Assembly: GCA_963513935.1 (NCBI GenBank) | Contig: OY740771.1 | Span: 10,569,138 to 10,633,137, forward strand | Direction of reading: 5' to 3' | Origin: Aphrophora alni | Taxonomy: Eukaryota; Arthropoda; Insecta; Hemiptera; Aphrophoridae | DNA length: 64,000 nucleotides | Part shown: piece by piece, positions 1 through 11,280 of the stretch | Position numbering within the stretch: the stretch's first letter is position 1 | Layout: every line of letters starts with the position of its first letter | The notes under the pieces: model-generated | The model's input: only the letters and a program-made list of their open reading frames with translations | What the model was told of the DNA's origin: nothing | Database searches by the model: none | Translations under genes and position numbers: made by a program

Positions 1-572
1 AATAGCATTTATGCCGTAAAAATTGTGGTTAACCAATAATATTAAAAGTTCAAAAATGGTATGTATTGAACGGTAACTAATAATATTTTCAAGAAATATC
101 AGCAGGATAATTTTTACATTATGTAAAACAATGTGATCTTTTAAAACTGTTACCACCATAAATGTTAGGGCAAAAACTTAAGATTTTATGATGTTTCAAG
201 AAGAAGATAATTAGTTAGTAAAATGTTGACAAATGATGTGCCTTTGAAGTTTGAGTTTTGAAACTGGAATTAACAAGTAGGCTACAATACAAAGACATTT
301 CGGATTGGTCATAACTGTTCATTTAAATTTGATTATATTATTGTCAGAAAATTAATTCCTAAACAAATTTGTGTTTAATTAAGACAGTTATATACATCAC
401 TGGTTTAAAAAAAATTCATTGCCTAAGAATGATTTTAGCTACATTTATTTTTGCTTACTAAAAGTGTTGATGGGAGGGCATAATGTCATACATAATATCA
501 TGTATAAACATTTATATTATTTATATTTCTTGTGATTTTAATAATTTTTAATGTTAATCTCTATATTTACAG
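1..572. other. Intronic AT-rich sequence, no gene seen
   Basis: This stretch leads up to a splice acceptor (tttacag) at 566-572. It is AT-rich with no recognisable coding segment or repeat. It is most likely the intron before the first SMYD-like exon in the window, so that gene begins upstream of the window. Confidence 0.6.
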
Positions 573-668
573 AGTTGCCGATTCATTTATTGGATCTGAA
601 AGAAAAGTTTTGTCGCCAATTGCTCCAGTTATTGGATGTACTCCGTTTGGGCGAATGTCGTATGAAAG
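573..668 (+). CDS. SMYD-like gene, internal exon
   Basis: A 96-bp exon between tttacag and gtaag. Read in the frame that joins the next exon it gives a leucine-rich helix (LPIHLLDLKEKFCRQLLQLL...). The exon ends one base into a glycine codon that is completed at 3198. Confidence 0.6.
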
Positions 669-3600
669 GTAAGACAATCATATAGAATATGAAAGAAGTG
701 TTTCCCAAACCACTATTAAAAACACTAACTCAGTTACCATCAGGAAGTTTAATAAACCCTTTGCAGCGAATATCTCGGCTACTGACTGAGGCAAATGTCA
801 GCCCTCGTTTTTTGATATGACTAGACGTTCGAACCGCTTAAGGTTCCGGAAGGAGTGTTTGGAAAAACGTGTTAGGACTTACCCAGTAAATACATTGCAT
901 CGTTAATTAGTCTCAAACCCAACTAATCACTATGTTCACAGCCAGCTTATGATGAGATATGATTTAATTACCAAACTAACTAATTAATTATTATAATTAA
1001 TTTTAATTATAATTATAATTATTATAATTAATTATTATACTTAACTTAGAACTTACGGTTAGGGACAGGTGTGATGGGAGAATTACGTTAACCCTTTAGG
1101 TCATAATAATTCCTTCTTAATTTTAGTCGGATGACCTACTAATGACTACGTAACACCCGGGGGACGATCAGACCCCGCAATTAAGGGTTTAGGTATCCAT
1201 TTAGGTTTGTTACCAAAAAGTTAATTTCATAAAGAGCAACTCACGTCCGCTGACTTTGGCGCACTGAGAACGACTGTGCCCCGTCTTGACTACATGTGCG
1301 CACGCATCAGATATCTTATGCCGTAATCTTAATACGGTGATCCCTGAATACCCGTGGAATTACCACACCTTACATACATTTTATAACATGGCTATCATCC
1401 TCAAAGGGGTATAAATCAATACTAAACTACCCCTCTACACCCATTTGTTCTGTCTGAAGGTATTTTAAGTAATAATGTAAACTATAAATGTAGACTATAA
1501 ACATACATATACAACTAATATCTTCAGAAAGATACTTGGAGAAAAGGATTACTCAAAATTCCTGAAACCGGGCCGCCCCTCTGTATCTCCAGATACAGTT
1601 TAATCATGAGGTAATTCTAATATTAAGATATAGTTCAATCATGAAATCATTTGACAAGTTTTCTACGTGTGATGTACGCTTTCGGTTACAGTAGTTTCAT
1701 TACTGTTAAGAGTTTTTAATATGGTTGTATAGAAACAGTTGACATTAAACTGTGTTCCAGTTTACAGTAATGTTGGTTTATTGCAACGATTATTATACAT
1801 TGTTGAACAAGTGCTTTAAATGATAATGTCATTTTTGGTAAAAGTTTTTTTAAAGTTACAAGTTAAACGATAATAATGTCTTTTGTTTGTACACGATCCT
1901 ATTTATAGTACTGTTACATTTTCCAATCAAATGTATGACAAGTAAACAAGGAAAACTTTTAATAAGTAATTAAAAGTTTCAATAAAATTTCATATCGCCA
2001 TTCCAAACAATGTTTACAACAAAATTTACCTACTATTAGGCAAGTTAAACGTTCACTAGAGACTTTGTAAAACGTCAAATCTGGGGATATCACAGTGGTG
2101 TTATTGGGCGAGTATTTTTAACTATAATATACAGACAACTTCTCAATATGTGAGTGTCTACATCTCTAACTAATATTTTGGTATGCTTTTACAGATTTCT
2201 GTACTATTAAAATAAAATGTGTGGCCTAAATATCGGTTTTAAAGAATATTTGCGAGGGACATTTATCGTTGAGATCAATGTTTTGTATAATTTAAACATA
2301 TAAGAAATTAAAATATTTAGTTCGAGTAGAAAATGAAAAATAGCAATGCATGTTGTTACTCTTACTATGTTTTGAGATTTTGGGTTTATTAATGGTTTTT
2401 TTATTATTTTTAAAGAGTTAATATTTATTACACATAATATTATGACTTACTGTCAACAATAGCCAATATGTCAATAATATTACATGTTTTAAAAGGACTT
2501 AACAAGTTTAAATTTCCTATCTTATTATCGAATGTGGGTTTTTGTATTAAGACATTTTCAATATTCACATTTTGTAATGTCCTATTGTAAATAAATTTTT
2601 TAAATATATAAATTTAGGTTTTTTTGGTGTATCTTATATAAAATCTTAAGCACAACAATTAATGTCACTTATAAAAAATCACTTTTAGGTCAAATTTGGC
2701 TAATAATCGGACTATTATAATTGAAGTTATAACAGACAAAAGTACTTCCGTATTGAAAGATTTATTCGAGGCTTAAAAATGTACTTTGTCAGCAGATATT
2801 TGAACTAGATGTCAACAACAACTACTGCTATTTAATTTAGTCCAATGAGTTTTAGAAGGAACCAAATTATTCAAAATATCTCAATACCTCATCAATAACA
2901 TTGTCTAATAATTACACATTTTTAAATCTAAACCCAAAATTGGTTTGAACCGTCTCAAAGAACAATTCTCTACCTATTACTCTATAATATAATTTATATC
3001 TTTGGAACCGCTAGATACCCTTAACTTCTTAATATTAATTATAGTTCAATAACAAGAATTGATGTAGGTAAGAGTACAATATATTCAAGTTAAAACTTAC
3101 AGTTTATATTTGTTGTTAAGTGCATATTTTGAGTTGCTTGACATGTTTATAATAAATTATTGTTATACAGTTACAAAGTAAACGATTTATTTTGCAGGTA
3201 TGATTCTATTTGAATTACACTGTGTACTTTGTGAAAAACTGAAAAAGAACAACAGAGAAGAAAATAGAAATGAGGTAATTATCGGTTTGAATATTTAATA
3301 CTAGTAGTTATGAGGACAATTGTTACAAAGAACTTTAACCGCCATGTTTAAATACTCTACATAGTAAATAAAAACTCATACTTTTTATTTAAATTGAATA
3401 TATTTAATTGTGAGAAGGTTTTTAGAATGTTTGAGAGTCGCACAGAAACACGGAAAGTAATACCAGTCCCACCATGTTTAAAATGAATAAGAAACTAGAG
3501 ATTTCCGCTATTTTTAAAGTGAGAGCTGTAATTCAATATCTTAATGCAAGAAATGAGACTGTAGAATATTCACTGTCAAATGACAAAGTTATATTATTGA

Positions 3601-4722
3601 GGGGATTGTGTCCAAATTTTAATAAAAGAGAACATTCATGATCTGATTACCCGTCTGTGGGCAGTCTCCATTAAAACCAAAAAAGTGGGCAGTCTCTAAT
3701 GACTAAAAGATTATGGCTACTGTTATCTGGGACTGAAATGGATCACTTGTTGACTTTATGGTTCATGAAGCGCCAGTGAATGTTTATGTATATCACGAAA
3801 CATTAAACAAATTGCACCGTGCCATTCAAAATCCAAAACTGCAGAAGAGGGATGTTGTCTAGTGGCATCTTGCTCCTTCATGACATGCCACAGTTTCATG
3901 CTGCTGTGAAAACAAAACAGTTACTCGTAAAATTTAAAGGGAAATTTTCAAACATCCAACAACAGCTCCATCTGCCCCAGGTACTATTATTTGTTTACCA
4001 AATTAAAACATTTTTATGGGAAGAATGCATTTTGATAGTGATGGAGATTTGTAAAGAAAACAATTTTTACTTATCTCAATGAACTGATGGCGGGATATAG
4101 TTTGCAGGAATGCAAAAACTCGTTGGACTATACGATAAGTGCTTAAATATATTTGGCGACTATATAGAAAAGTAGCTTCACAGTAATTTATGTTAAATCG
4201 AAGTTTTGTTAAAAAATATTTGTCGGTTATTTTTTTTGTCATAAAATTGCTAATTCTTTCCGGACAGCTTAGTATATTTATAGTATATTACATTTGTTAG
4301 TTAATTATTTATTTAAAAAAAAAAAAATTAAAATAAAATTGATAAAATCACCTAATTCCTTTATGATTATTTTTACACCATATTTCAAAGTATTAGGTTT
4401 TCGACAATTATTGGAAAATTGGAACCAGTTTAAGAAAAGTCAATGACAAAGTTATTAATATCCTAAGAAAATAGGGAAGAATCCCCGTTTTTAGATTTTT
4501 ATACTCTAATAATCTCAGAGATGCCTCTGTAGCCAAGTTAAAGTAAACAATCTGTGTCTACTACTTAACTGTTTTTAATTTATCTATAACTTTCTGATTC
4601 AACAGTTGCCAGACTTGGAACTCGGTGATGCTCTGACAAAAGCTTTAGAGATTTTTAACGAGGATGCATCAGCACCACAAGAAGTTTCCTCTAGATTGAA
4701 GGATTTAGAAAATAGAATCTGA
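573..4722 (+). CDS. C-terminal three exons of a SET/MYND (SMYD-A/msta-like) family protein
   Basis: Three exons splice in frame: 573-668 (enters with two bases completing a codon), 3198-3274 and 4606-4722 (TGA at 4720-4722). Each is bounded by a consensus acceptor (tttacag, tttgcag, aacag) and donor (gtaag, gtaatt), and the phases match. The joined tail is about 96 residues, helical, with the string RMKGMILFELHCVLCEKL followed by an acidic helix and a final stop. From family knowledge, arthropod SMYD-A proteins end in a TPR-like helical region with a G-x-L-L-x-E-L-H core preceded by a leucine-rich helix, which this resembles. The SET and MYND domains would lie upstream of the window, so family assignment rests on the tail alone. 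Such proteins are putative lysine methyltransferases, many with uncertain activity. That the exons are real is fairly sure; the family name is moderate. Confidence 0.55.
669..3197 (+). other. Intron of SMYD-like gene with a GC-richer insert
   Basis: This intron holds a stretch at about 750-1430 that is visibly richer in GC and CpG than its surroundings. Inside it CCCTTTGCAGCGAATATC (756 onward) and TTAACCCTTTAGG (1088-1100) resemble the CCC-starting ends and TTAA target of piggyBac-type elements, and TTAAGGG occurs at 1181. No matching opposite end and no transposase are visible, so an old non-autonomous insertion is only a suggestion. The remainder is plain AT-rich intron. Confidence 0.4.
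3198..3274 (+). CDS. SMYD-like gene, penultimate exon
   Basis: A 77-bp exon between tttgcag and gtaatt. It encodes GMILFELHCVLCEKLKKN and a short charged tail, and ends exactly at a codon boundary. Confidence 0.65.
3437..4175 (+). mobile_element. Degenerate mariner-type transposase relic in intron
   Basis: Three frames of this stretch carry mariner transposase blocks in the right order. An early helix-turn-helix-like piece reads VRAVIQYLNARNETVEYS (about 3520-3575). A central block has LNKLHRAIQNPKLQKR, then GMLSSGILLLHD (about 3805-3885), matching the mariner RRGMLSSGVxLLHDNA motif around a catalytic Asp. The terminal block GLYDKCLNIFGDYIEK ends in TAG at 4173-4175 and matches the RYxKCLNxxGDYVEK end of the family. 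Frameshifts, stops and loss of the DYHLF block make it non-functional. It lies in the last intron of the SMYD-like gene, same strand. I did not identify the inverted repeats. Confidence 0.75.
4606..4722 (+). CDS. SMYD-like gene, terminal exon
   Basis: A 117-bp exon after ttcaacag. It encodes an acidic helical tail starting LPDLELGDALTKALEIF and ending in TGA. A polyadenylation hexamer follows two bases later. Confidence 0.65.
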   Translation: MPDLELGDALTKALEIFNEDASAPQEVSSRLKDLENRI

Positions 4723-4723
4723 A

Positions 4724-4729
4724 AATAAA
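4724..4729 (+). promoter_or_regulatory. AATAAA polyadenylation signal of the SMYD-like gene
   Basis: AATAAA lies directly after the TGA at 4720-4722, which would make a very short 3' UTR. Other AT-rich hexamers nearby could be used instead. Confidence 0.45.
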
Positions 4730-7700
4730 GAAAAAACAATGTAAGGACATAAAAAAAACAATAATTCTCTATCATTTTACATATTTGTTATATCTGATAT
4801 CCTAACAACTAATTTTAATTCACCGGATATATTTAATAATACACAGACTTTGTGTATGATACAAGATACACGAGAACATGGTAAAAGGAGAAAAAAACTT
4901 GAGGAGAGTATGTTGCTTGAGATGACTAAAATCATAGTACATTTTACAGGTCTTCATTGACCAAAGATTTGTTCGATGTAGGATGGGTGTAAATAAAGTA
5001 ACATCTTGATAATAAGATACAAAAATATTTAGTATACTTATCTCTGTACGTGCAATGAGCTTTGAAAACTCTGTGCAAGTGGATACAGAATTTTTGTAGT
5101 CGACAGAAAGTATTATTATAAAAGAAATAATGACAAAATTTCAAGTAATATACAAAAATGAAAACTTTTGATCGTCATAGTTTTTATATCTAATATCTTT
5201 AATAACTATGATTTTTATTTTTTAAAAAACTACTATCATAGTAGTTCTACAATTTTGACATGTTTTGTAAGAATAAAAACCTTTGTTTTTTATAAGATAC
5301 TATGGATTTCCAAGAAGCGAGGAAGTGAACAGATGAACGAGCTCTGTCACCCTTTTATTTAATTTCAATTACCCCACTGTATTTCTCCCACATGTCCTTT
5401 CATTCTCATGTCTGCTTTTCAATTGTAAGCTGAATTAAATTTTTATTCCATTTATTTATTTATTGTTTAAATATATTCAGTTATAATGACTATTATTTAA
5501 GTTTATTGTTTTTATACAGAGTAAGTCATTATGGGAGTGCAATATTTTATAAATGGTTTCAGGACAATACTTATAGGTGTACATCCTGAAACATCTCATT
5601 TTGTGGAACTTTAAAATTTACATACAATGATTCCTAAACATGTTTTTTTTTTTCACTAAAAGACATCAATAAAAACCTTTACCTCAAAGTTATAAAAATT
5701 AACAGCAATATTTAGTTCATATTTACAATTAGCAATAGTTCATATTTAGTTGACAATATGGATTTAATGCAGTGAGGCTGAGTTATTATGCATGTAGAAA
5801 ATAAATACATCAGGTATGAAAAACATATGTATTTATTCAGAAAGAAAAACCTAAGCAGTAATTTAAAAAAAAAGAAATCAATAACCTTCCCCATTAAAAG
5901 TAAATATAAGTTTGTGTGACAACCCTACTTTCTCTTTATGGGTAATATATTGATGTCTGCAGAGAAAAAAGTAAATCTTCTAAAATATTAGCACATTATG
6001 CCTTTATAAATCTGCTTTGTCTAGATTAACATCTTTCCTTCTTCACTTGTTAAAGTTAGTGATATTTTTTGTAAATTTTTAATTTTAATAAACACTTAAC
6101 TTGTCAGTTACTTACATCCTACCTGCTTTCCAACCTAATAGCCAGATAAAAATCCAATGAATAAAGGGGAACAGGACTGCTCATCAGCTTGTCAGACCCT
6201 TCCATGGTCCTGAACCCCACTGTGGAAGCGCAATCTAAGAAATTTGCTCATTTCTTTGGAAGAAAATATCTGGGTTTAGACAGGGAAAGAGATTTATCCA
6301 ATTTTCTAAGTTCAAAGCCATAAAATATTTATCACTGGGTAGAAAGGACTTAAAATACACAATAGAGTGAATCTCACCTCAAAAAATGGGGTTGGTAGAT
6401 TAAATACCCGTTTTGTTCTGATTCAATGGAAAGGAGTTGACAGAAGACTTTTTAAGTGTGAAATTTTTGTTGGCAAGTGTAGTGGATCTGTGCGCACTGA
6501 AGATCTTAGATATGCTGATCTCACAGTCCTCACATGCTTCATATAACGTCTGGATAGAATATGGGATGAATACTAATCGAGTCACCATCCAATAGATATA
6601 GGTTCGTAGTGGAGAGGGGCATCTAAAAACTCCCCCCACCAAAGAGTATCTACTTTTTAAGTTTTTCAGTAAAATAAATGGTGCAGGAACATTGGACCAA
6701 CTTTACTATACACCCATACACAAAACGAAATACCAACTGAAGTTAAAATTTATGGGTTACTGCATAAATCGTCTAATTTCATTTCACAAAATATCTGTTT
6801 ACAATAATATACCAGGTAGGCAAGTTGTCAATAATCTTATGACATAGAAAAATATTAAATACATAAGTTTATGCTAAATTTTCTAAACACTTATTTGATT
6901 GAAATAATTTTTTTTTTAAATGCTAATGAAGTTTAAAAGTTTCCTTTTTGTTTTTGTCAATTAATCTCGAACATTAATTTTTATTTATTTATGATTTGGA
7001 ACACTAGCTTATTAAGTAAATTAAATCACATTTCGTTAAAATTTTACTGAAATTGGTACAGCTGATTATTATGCCTTTATAATCATAGTTATAGGTGATA
7101 TTTTACCAATGATAACAAAACATGGCAATTTGTTGTCAGATCGCAACCAATTGGGGACCTTGAAAGTTACATTTGAACTAAATTTAATCAAAAACTATAT
7201 TACCGATTTTGAGAAAATTGATATTTTTGGTTTTAAGCTGTCAACCTTAAATTTTTAGTTATCGAAAATGAAAACAATACTTCAAGATATGGCCAAGATA
7301 TATCCCCAAACCAAATGTAATAAAAATTTGGCCACTAGTTTAGGCTGTAGCGCAGAGCATGGAGTAAGGCTACAGGCAGATGGAATTTTAAACCTTCTTT
7401 TTTGAAGTCAGAGATTTTAAAATGGAAATTTCCATGAAAACATTGACATCGATTTTTTTCATCCATCGTATAATTTACTTAAGTTCTATATCGCTTATTT
7501 ATTATTAATAGTCAAATTTTATTGCTCTTTACCAGTTAATCAAAAGTTTGCCGCAGTTTGGACTAGTGAACTGTCACAGATTACGCAATTGGTGGTGTTA
7601 TGTTTTTCAGTGTTTTAGTTATTTCCTTGTCTTCATTAATCTATCAGGCTATTTTAGATTATAAAATGAATTGAAGAGCCTACGCATTTTTCTGGAAACT

Positions 7701-8460
7701 ATTAGACTTAAAAAAAAACTTTTGGATGGGACTTTTTTGTAGAATTTCATACTCTTTCATTTGTTTATTCATTTGTCAGTGTTATAGTCTTCAATATTTT
7801 GTCATACTCTTCAATCTTTACAGGATTATTAAATATATAGAAAAGCTGCCAATCTACACATGTAGGCCTAAAAATGTTTTTACTTTATTCTACCTACCAT
7901 GGTCATAAACCAGTAGAGACTTTACAACAAAAATATTTTAGAAGCAATTTATTATGACTATTGTTTATATGTTTCCATCGCTAACTTTACTGTTAGTGTT
8001 ACCTGCTAGTGTTTAAAAACAGTGAAATTAAGTTATATACTCCAAGAACAATAGCTCATTAGTATAGGCACTCACTATAGTACTGGGAACTTTGCACTAA
8101 AGTGAGCTGCATACTAGAGCATTACGATGTTTATCATACGATCATTGCGATATAGGACTTTTACTATAAGATAATTTTTTCTACATAATAAAGCGATACG
8201 ATTAAAGGAAATATTTTTTCGAGATGGTTTATTAGGTATGACTATGAGCTCTATGTGAAAATGACATTTCATTTGAAAAACAGGAGAAAGAACGGAAGCC
8301 AGTGTTTAGTGTGTTCATATAAATTAATCAATGTGCAACACAGTTTCACAGTTGTTCCAAGAGAACTATCTCACATGAAAATTTCAAGAATTTTTTAGGA
8401 TGGACTTTGGAAATTACCATTTCTTATTGAAACTCGCATGATACCTTTCCATTATAATAC
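4730..8460. other. AT-rich intergenic sequence, no gene recognised
   Basis: There are only short open frames without codon structure or known motifs. A slightly GC-richer patch at 6170-6650 may be decayed repeat, but no family could be named. No RNA gene was seen. Confidence 0.5.
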
Positions 8461-9211
8461 CAGTGGCGGCTTACTCATAAGGACTCTCGGACGCCGCCCC
8501 CCCCCCAATGATAATATTATTTTAATAATGTAAATACCTATATATATTTAATTCTTTGGAGATAAATGAATTATGAATTGCCGCTATGGATTTCACCATC
8601 ATTTGTAGCGGAAGTTTTACAATATAAAATATTTGAGGAATGTAATCTGGAGTTCGGACGGTGGCCAGAGCGTCCCAGTTTCATTGCATTTAGTCATATG
8701 GGGCGAGCAGCAGACAGAGCTGAGGGTGCCGTGACGTCATTTACACAGCGTGTAATGGACTTCTAGGGCAGAGTCCGAAGCTGCGCGCGCAGACAACAGT
8801 CAGTGCAGCCACCATAAATTAGATGCCGATACCGTTGCCGGTAATATCTCAACGGTAAACGTTGTGACACATGATGTAAGTTTAATCATTAGTCAAGGAA
8901 TTAAAAACATAGAACATAGAATTGCCTTTGAAGATTTAGGACCCCCTAGGCCTGACATGGTAATAAGTAAAACTCAAAATAGTTCATTTGTTTTATTTTA
9001 ATTTGTATTTTATTAGCTATAGACTGTACAAACTTTGCTTTATAATTGCTATGTAGTATGTAGACCCCCACATGTTTTTAATATGGAGTGAATAACACTT
9101 ATGTTACGCCTGCTTTCTAAACCGTAGTGTATGTTTTGATTACATGCCCTCCCTTACGTGTATAAAATAAAACAGAGCCCTCCCATTGCCCTTAACCACC
9201 GGCCGCTACTG
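8461..9211. mobile_element. Non-autonomous hAT-type DNA transposon (751 bp) with 8-bp target duplication
   Basis: The element starts CAGTGGCGGCTTAC and ends GGCCGCTACTG, giving imperfect terminal inverted repeats (CAGTGGCGGC versus CAGTAGCGGC). It is flanked on both sides by the identical 8-mer TATAATAC (8453-8460 and 9212-9219). An 8-bp duplication with CAGTG-type ends is the hallmark of hAT elements. The interior is GC-richer than the flanks and has an open frame of 66 codons at 8566-8766 that resembles no known transposase, so the copy is non-autonomous. Confidence 0.82.
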
Positions 9212-9340
9212 TATAATACCACAAGCAGAGTTATTTTTCAACACTATTGATGAAAGAAATTAGGAAACTTAAATTTTAAGTGATACTTGTTTGATAGAAT
9301 AAAACTCGAACACAAGATCTCACAAAAGTTACGTTTACTT

Positions 9341-9430
9341 AATGCATTTCAACGACAAAGTCGCCATCCTCAGTGATTCAAAAACTAACTGTTACTTGTA
9401 CCTCTACACATTTTGAATTATCATACACAT
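9341..9430 (-). ncRNA. Candidate hammerhead self-cleaving ribozyme
   Basis: On the minus strand the conserved core CTGAGGA (9367-9373, fits CUGANGA) is followed by a hairpin GGCGAC-ttt-GTCGTT and then GAAA (9347-9350). The bases before the core, TTTTGAATCA, pair with TGAT-(AAT)-TCAAAA at 9411-9423, forming stem I with a three-base bulge. The base pair U16.1-A15.1 is present, the cleavage position would be UA between 9424 and 9423, and TGCAT (9342-9346) pairs with ATGTG (9426-9430) to form stem III with two wobbles. All three stems and all core nucleotides are therefore present. In animals such motifs are typical of Penelope-like retroelements and similar repeats. Self-cleavage is inferred from the fold only. 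Confidence 0.55.
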
Positions 9431-9719
9431 GCGATACTAAGTTAAGAGATAAGCCAAGCATGTCTTAATAATACTTATTATACCTTATGATAGGTGTCAT
9501 TATTGTACTGGAGAACACCTAAAAAAAATTAGGTGTCATTTTTTGCCTTAAAAAAAATTAGGAGGTGTTGGTATAACAAGGTTTGTACACACATTAGCGA
9601 TACCCTATCTTATTAGATAATTATGGCTTATAACTTGCGACTATATTATGATATGTATTGTATAGCTCTAGTGTGCAACTGGTCTAACACAATATGTGGT
9701 TACTAAATTGAGGATTAGA

Positions 9720-10260
9720 ACATATTTATTACGGTTATAACAACTACTACAAATAAAGAGGAATGGATATTGTTACAAAGATCCTTAACATTTGATGTTG
9801 TATGAAATATATATATTTTGTATTTATAATGAATATATTTTCTTTGTAAGAATGTATATTTGAGAAAGTTTTTGAATGTATATGTACAGTTTACTACATA
9901 TATTAGAGTTTTTTTTTTTTTATACATACTTTTGTGTCTGTCAAGAGTTTTAAACGAAATACACCAGAAAGAGGTACCTCAAAAGTGTAACTATGTTAAA
10001 CATAATTTATTTAAACTATTTAATATATGACGTGTACAGAAAATGTATAAAAATAATTGTTACAAGTGTTGTGTAATTGTGAGTGTTTTGTGGACATAAT
10101 AGTTGGCCTGAAGATGCTGCCTGTGGCAGCGAAACATGTAGCCACATAGAAGGAAATACAAACAAGGACTACATTTGACAGACACAAAAATATGTATAAA
10201 ATGAAATATATGTAGTTCTAAAGCTGTTCAACAATGAATATGAATATATTAGAGAGTTAA
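9720..10260. repeat. Inverted-repeat element containing a second hammerhead-like motif
   Basis: TATACATACTTTTGTGTCTG (starting about 9921) is inverted at about 10166-10198 (CAGACACAAAAATATGTATA). The pairing extends outward through actacatatatt, giving arms of roughly 45-50 bp. Inside, near the right arm, sits the CTGAAGA-hairpin-GAAA motif described separately. No open frame of note is present. It may be the same insertion as the ribozyme candidate at 9341-9430. Confidence 0.5.
10100..10145 (+). ncRNA. Hammerhead-core-like motif, incomplete
   Basis: CTGAAGA (10108-10114, fits CUGANGA) is followed by the perfect hairpin GCTGCC-tgt-GGCAGC and GAAA (10131-10134), exactly the spacing of a hammerhead core and stem II. 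I could not find upstream partners that form both stem I and stem III in cis, so it may be a decayed copy or need a dimeric arrangement. Confidence 0.35.
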
Positions 10261-11280
10261 TTAGTTATGCTTATAAAATAATATTGACACCAATTCTCGC
10301 TGTAAAGTGACGTTTTTCTAAGTTCATTATGGTTAGCGCTTTCAGTTAAAAAATTCCGATTCAGGAGTTTTGTGTCAAAATTAACCTTGTTAGCCACCAC
10401 CGCAGAGTTCAAATCTCTCAAATTAGGTAGGTATAGTCTACTAGAAATTTTGATAATACTTTGGTCAAAAATTAAGGTAGTCAAAAATCATCCAAAACAA
10501 AATTACAGATCAAAAGTAACTTATAAAAAATACCAAACCAAACCCTATATAGACTAAGAAATTTGTTTGTTTGTGAGAAAGTTAATGCATTATTTGTACA
10601 CTGATGATTAAAATAAACCCATCAACACACATAACAGACAACTGTTGATGTTACAATATACAATAATAAGGAAAAACTTTTAAATATTTTGTAAAAAAGA
10701 TTTTGTGGGTAACTGCAGATCTAATTATATTGACGTGAGTTTCCATCTAGTTCCTCTTGGCGCCACGAGGATGCGTCGAGAGCGTGAATTGTTGTAAAGC
10801 ATTGAAAAATAAGTCTTGTACGTTCATTTATGACTTTTCCATTAGAGCTTGGCCAGTGCAGACGTGTTTGTATTGTGCTCCATAATTTCAACTTGTAGTG
10901 TTGTGAATGTTTTCTGTGCTTTGTGATTTGACCTTTCACTTGTGTTGGCATGCCGAGCCTATAGTTAGGGCCGTTAGGGGGACTTATTGTTCTCTTCCCC
11001 CTTTATTACTCTCCCTCCTTTGTTTAGTGTAAAGTGACAGGACACTTTCACTTTTGTTAGAAAACTTTTCTAGTTTTCATAAATACACTTAGATATTCTT
11101 CTAGAGAGTAAGTACAAAAAATCATGTAAATTATATTGACTAATTGTTTATTAATTTTTATACAAAAAGCTATATATTGTGTTAGTGACAGGACACTAAA
11201 TTTAAATATTGTGTAATTTATGTTTGTTTCTTATTCTTGCTTAATTATTAGATATTAGCATTTAATTAACAAGTAGTATA
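10261..11280. other. Intergenic stretch with a GC-richer patch
   Basis: The stretch is AT-rich except for 10735-10990, where CpG and GC rise (cgccacgaggatgcgtcg). That could be a promoter/5' leader for the candidate gene starting at 11281, or repeat sequence. The 12-mer GTGACAGGACAC occurs twice, near 11032 and 11183. No gene is recognised. Confidence 0.35.

Noticed and set aside
1088..1190. TTAACCCTTTAGG ... TTAAGGGTTT as a tiny complete piggyBac MITE
   Set aside because: Only the first few bases mirror each other and the spacing is under 100 bp. The evidence is too weak for an element call.
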